Below are positions 60,935 to 64,000 of a DNA stretch of 64,000 nucleotides, piece after piece. The position numbers and the translations under genes are program-made. Position 1 is the stretch's first letter. Every line of letters begins with the position of its first letter. The notes beneath the pieces were generated by a model, which saw only the letters and a list, made by a program, of their open reading frames with translations, was not told the origin of the DNA and did no database searches. Source of the stretch: a bacterium (lineage in GTDB: Bacteria; UBP6; UBA1177; JAKLFG01); contig JAKLIW010000006.1 in the NCBI GenBank assembly GCA_022709425.1, forward strand, positions 1 to 64,000, given 5' to 3'.

Positions 60935-62940
60935 TCAACCGCATGGTCGAATTCTGGAAACACCTCCTCGAGGTCAGCCGTTACGACCCCGAACAGGATC
61001 TCGACCGTTGGCGAGAACAACTTTTCACCATCATCTATCCGCTGGCGCTCGTGGTGGGACTCGCCCTCTGCGCACTGACGATACACGACGCCTTTGCCTC
61101 CGACGCATACTTGGCGACCATCCTTGCGGTGACCGTATACGGCATTGCGATGACGGTCATGGCTCTGCGCCGCATCCCGGTACGCATCCGGATGGGTATC
61201 GGGCTCATGATCTTCTTTTCGAGCGTATTTTTCCAAAGTTCCCCGGTGGTGGGCTATCTGTCGCTCTTTTCCCTGCCGCCGCTCATCGCGCTGCTGGTCA
61301 GTTTCAACGCCGCCATTTCAGCGCTCGTCGCCAACACGATATTGTTCACCCTTCTGTCGTATCACTTCCTCCATTACGATCTCGATATCATCCACTTCGG
61401 CGTGGACAGTATGGAACGCTGGGTACTGTACGGTATCGTCTTCCTCTTCCTCGACCTCATCATCACGTTGTGTTTCGGACTGCTGACCAAGGGTCTTGCC
61501 CAGATCATAACGCTTGAACGTGAAGCGCGGCGCGCCCTCAACGAAAAGGAACGTCACCTCGAGGAGGCGAACGCCCGGCTGGCCAACGAGGCGCTTCAGC
61601 GCGAACATATGAAGGAAACTCTTTCCGAGACCGAGCGCAAGGCGATCTTCTACATCTCGCATGACCGGCTCACCAATCTTCCCAACCGTGACTCCTTCAT
61701 CCAGCGACTGGGCGTTGAGATCATGAAGGCGCGCAATCGCGGCCAGCTTTTCGCCGCGATGGCCATCGGCATCGACAAATTTAAGCATATCAACAGCATC
61801 TACGGCACCCCCGGCGGCGACGCGATACTGGCGGGGCTCGCCGAACGCCTCCGCGGCATCGTCCGCGACCATGACGTGGTCGGCCGCTTCGGCGACGACC
61901 GTTTTATGGTCCTCTTCTCCGACATCGCGCGGGTCGAGGACACCCTGAATGTCGTGCAGAAAGTGTGGGAAGCGGTCGAACGACCGTTCCAGATCGTGGG
62001 ACAGGAGGTGCGGATATCGGCCAGCATGGGACTCTGTTTCTTCCCGCTCGACGCCAAGTCGCCCGAGGAACTGGTCAAGAACGCCGAGACCGCAATGTTC
62101 GCCGTTAAGGAATCAGGCGGCGGCGCCCACCGATTTTTCGACGAGAAACTCAACACCGACATGACCGAGCGCGTCACCATTGAACGGATGCTTCGCGACG
62201 CGGTGACCCGCGACGAGTTCGTCCCCTACTTCCAGCCCAAGGTCGATCGCTACGGCTATCTGCTGGGCATGGAATCGCTCATCCGCTGGAACTCGTCAAA
62301 CGGACTCATCATGCCGAGTCACTTCATCCCGATCGCCGAGCAGAACGGTAGCATCGTCGACATCGGCGAACGGATACTCTACCATTCCTGCCGTCAGAAC
62401 CGCGCGTGGCAGGACGACGGCTTCGTCCCGAAGAAGGTCTCGGTCAACCTCTCGCCGTTCGAGTTCCGCCATCCCGACCTCATCCGGCGCATCCGCGACA
62501 CCATCGAAAAGAGCGGACTCGATCCGATGTGGCTGGAACTCGAGATCACCGAAAGCGGCATCGTCCGCAACGAAAAGGATGCCATCGTGAAGCTCACCGA
62601 ACTCCATGAAATGGGGGTGACCCTCTCGATAGACGATTTCGGCACCGGCTATTCGTCGCTGTCGAAACTCAAGGACTATCCGCTCGATACGCTCAAGATA
62701 GACAAGACCTTCATCGACAACCTGCCGACCGACAAACGCGCTGTGACCATCGTCACCTCGCTCATCAAACTCGCCCACAACCTCGGGTTCAAAGTGGTCG
62801 CCGAAGGGGTCGAGAGGCCCGAGCAGTTGGAGTTCCTCATCCTACTGGGCTGCGATCAGTTTCAGGGCTATCTGTTCAGCAAACCGCTCACCGCCGACGA
62901 ATTCGAATCGCGGTTGCAGCGGCAGGTGATAATGTCGTAA
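60931..62940 (+). CDS. GGDEF-EAL membrane protein with degenerate cyclase, likely c-di-GMP phosphodiesterase
   Basis: 669 residues. About five to six N-terminal helices (to about 195), a coiled coil, a GGDEF domain and an EAL domain. The GGDEF motif reads GDDRF (321-325), so cyclase activity is unlikely. The EAL motif reads ESL (448-450), keeping the metal-binding Glu, and LEITES, IDDFGTGYSS, LKIDKTFI, VAEGVE and QGYLF are conserved. Probably a membrane-bound phosphodiesterase, perhaps tuned by GTP at the GGDEF domain. ATGA overlap with purB. Confidence 0.88.
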   Translation: MINRMVEFWKHLLEVSRYDPEQDLDRWREQLFTIIYPLALVVGLALCALTIHDAFASDAYLATILAVTVYGIAMTVMALRRIPVRIRMGIGLMIFFSSVFFQSSPVVGYLSLFSLPPLIALLVSFNAAISALVANTILFTLLSYHFLHYDLDIIHFGVDSMERWVLYGIVFLFLDLIITLCFGLLTKGLAQIITLEREARRALNEKERHLEEANARLANEALQREHMKETLSETERKAIFYISHDRLTNLPNRDSFIQRLGVEIMKARNRGQLFAAMAIGIDKFKHINSIYGTPGGDAILAGLAERLRGIVRDHDVVGRFGDDRFMVLFSDIARVEDTLNVVQKVWEAVERPFQIVGQEVRISASMGLCFFPLDAKSPEELVKNAETAMFAVKESGGGAHRFFDEKLNTDMTERVTIERMLRDAVTRDEFVPYFQPKVDRYGYLLGMESLIRWNSSNGLIMPSHFIPIAEQNGSIVDIGERILYHSCRQNRAWQDDGFVPKKVSVNLSPFEFRHPDLIRRIRDTIEKSGLDPMWLELEITESGIVRNEKDAIVKLTELHEMGVTLSIDDFGTGYSSLSKLKDYPLDTLKIDKTFIDNLPTDKRAVTIVTSLIKLAHNLGFKVVAEGVERPEQLEFLILLGCDQFQGYLFSKPLTADEFESRLQRQVIMS

Positions 62941-62943
62941 AGA

Positions 62944-64000
62944 TTATTTTTCCGCGCCGTATTTGAGGACCGGTTTGCGTGCCGCCAGCGTCTCGTCGGG
63001 CCGTTTGATGTAGGTCTTGGTCGGGGCGTTCAGGATCGACTGCGGATCGCTTGCCGCCTTCTCGGCAATGTCTTTCAGCGCGTCGATGAAACCGTCCATC
63101 GTCTCCTTGCTCTCGGTCTCGGTCGGTTCGACCATAAGGGCGCCGTGGACGATGAGCGGGAAGTAGACGGTCGGCGGATGATAGCCACGGTCGATGAGTC
63201 CCTTGGCGACATCCATCGTCGTGACATGGTTGGGCAGTTTGGAATCGTCGAATACCGTTTCGTGGAGCGTGTCGTTCGAATACTTCACATTATAGACATC
63301 CTTGAGTTTCGCCTTGATGTAGTTCGCGTTGAGGACAGCATGCTCAGCCACCTCGGCGATATGTTCCTTGCCGAGTTCCAGCAGGTAGACATAGGCGCGC
63401 AGGGCGATGCCGACATTGCCGTAGAACGAACGGACGCGACCCATCGAGTCCTTGAGCAGAGCGAATTCGTAGCGGTCGCCGACCTTGCGGACGACCGGAT
63501 TGGGCAGGAACTCGACGAGGTGCTTCGCGACACCGACCGGACCGGAACCGGGGCCGCCGCCGCCGTGCGGGGTCGAGAAGGTCTTGTGCAGGTTGAAGTG
63601 CATGACATCTATCCCCATGTCGCCGGGACGGGCGACACCCATGATGGCGTTGAGGTTCGCGCCGTCGCCGTAGACGAGCGCGCCGGCGTCGTGACACGCT
63701 TTGGTTATCGCGCAGATATCGGTCTCGAAGACGCCGAGGGTGTTCGGGTTGGTGAGCATGATCGCCGCGACCTCGTCGTTGAGCATCCCTTTCAGGCAGT
63801 CGAGGCATATCTTCCCGTCGGGGCCCGATTCGAGGACGACCGCTTCGAAGCCGTTGACGGCGCAGGAGGCGGGGTTGGTGCCGTGGGCCGAGTCAGGGAT
63901 GATGACCTTTTTGCGCTTGAGATCGCCGCGTTTCTGGTGGTATTTGCGGACGACGCCCAGCCCGGTGTATTCGCCGTGGGCGCCGGCCGCCGGATTGAGC
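62944..64000 (-). CDS. gcvPB: Glycine dehydrogenase (decarboxylating) subunit 2, partial
   Basis: The reading frame continues unbroken to the right edge, giving about 352 C-terminal residues with the N terminus outside. Recognisable parts: NPAAGAHGEYTGL, PDSAHGTNPAS, the PLP lysine region FNLHKTFSTPHGGGGPGSGP, and the conserved FPLIVHGALMVEPTETESKE. With GcvPA it forms P-protein of the glycine cleavage system. It ends 3 bp from the convergent GGDEF-EAL gene. The internal ATG at 63786 is not the start, because homology extends upstream of it. Confidence 0.95.
   Translation of the reverse strand, partial: LNPAAGAHGEYTGLGVVRKYHQKRGDLKRKKVIIPDSAHGTNPASCAVNGFEAVVLESGPDGKICLDCLKGMLNDEVAAIMLTNPNTLGVFETDICAITKACHDAGALVYGDGANLNAIMGVARPGDMGIDVMHFNLHKTFSTPHGGGGPGSGPVGVAKHLVEFLPNPVVRKVGDRYEFALLKDSMGRVRSFYGNVGIALRAYVYLLELGKEHIAEVAEHAVLNANYIKAKLKDVYNVKYSNDTLHETVFDDSKLPNHVTTMDVAKGLIDRGYHPPTVYFPLIVHGALMVEPTETESKETMDGFIDALKDIAEKAASDPQSILNAPTKTYIKRPDETLAARKPVLKYGAEK

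Noticed and set aside
63344..63808. Alternative minus-strand frame and an internal ATG (63786) as the gcvPB start
   Set aside because: Conserved P-protein sequence continues upstream of 63786 in the same frame to the window edge, so the gene is simply cut by the edge.

Overview
The window is 64 kb of GC-rich, densely coded DNA from a diderm (Gram-negative) bacterium. BamA, Skp, LolC/E and LolD genes are present, together with at least ten predicted lipoproteins. Several of these lipoproteins carry long Asp-rich linkers just after the lipobox, or Cys-rich repeats. That style, and a protein I assign from memory to the TIGR04552 group, recall Myxococcota and other former deltaproteobacteria or a related uncultured lineage. 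The placement is tentative, because no rRNA gene is present. Predicted promoters follow an ordinary sigma-70 pattern (TTGAC-like, 16-17 bp spacer, TANAAT-like).

Layout. 0-9.5 kb: a C-type-lectin lipoprotein, then a leftward operon from a strong promoter at 9510-9538: small lipoprotein, lysS, two LolC/E-type permeases, lolD, bamA, skp (lipoprotein release and outer-membrane assembly). 9.6-18 kb: alr, an Asp-rich lipoprotein, an ApbE-type flavin transferase, a 1159-residue surface amidohydrolase and, coupled to it, a class-C beta-lactamase-like protein that has lost its catalytic residues. 18-24.8 kb: two tRNAs, small exported proteins, a DJ-1/PfpI protein with a RelA/SpoT-like protein, a Cys-rich-repeat lipoprotein, a DUF4160/DUF2442 islet beside rpiB, and an Elp3-like radical SAM protein. 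24.9-38.6 kb: a coupled rightward run (rsmB, DUF401 permease, secreted subtilase, B12-type radical SAM protein) facing a leftward pair (zinc-ribbon/TPR protein and a giant thioester alpha-2-macroglobulin).

38.6-48.8 kb: a probable free-standing structured RNA, an M29 aminopeptidase, a GNAT-pyrK-pyrD-M23 operon whose last stop codon lies inside tRNA-Arg, then an accessory patch with two nucleotidyltransferase-type toxin-antitoxin pairs (HI0074/MNT and AbiE), followed by Kazal and ankyrin lipoproteins. 48.8-64 kb: a WecA/TagO-type transferase, an operon with amgK-murU cell-wall recycling and recA-pilT-recX, a glyA-dCMP deaminase-nrdR operon, a SUMF1-domain lipoprotein, purB coupled to a GGDEF-EAL protein, and the 3' part of gcvPB running off the right edge.

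Housekeeping genes dominate. The accessory interest lies in the surface lipoproteins (lectin, amidohydrolase plus pseudo-hydrolase, A2M, Kazal), the repeat-flanked toxin-antitoxin-like islet at the rpiB 3' end, the tRNA-Arg-proximal toxin-antitoxin patch, and the unexplained RNA at about 38.86-38.97 kb. All function calls come from reading motifs. No database search was possible.
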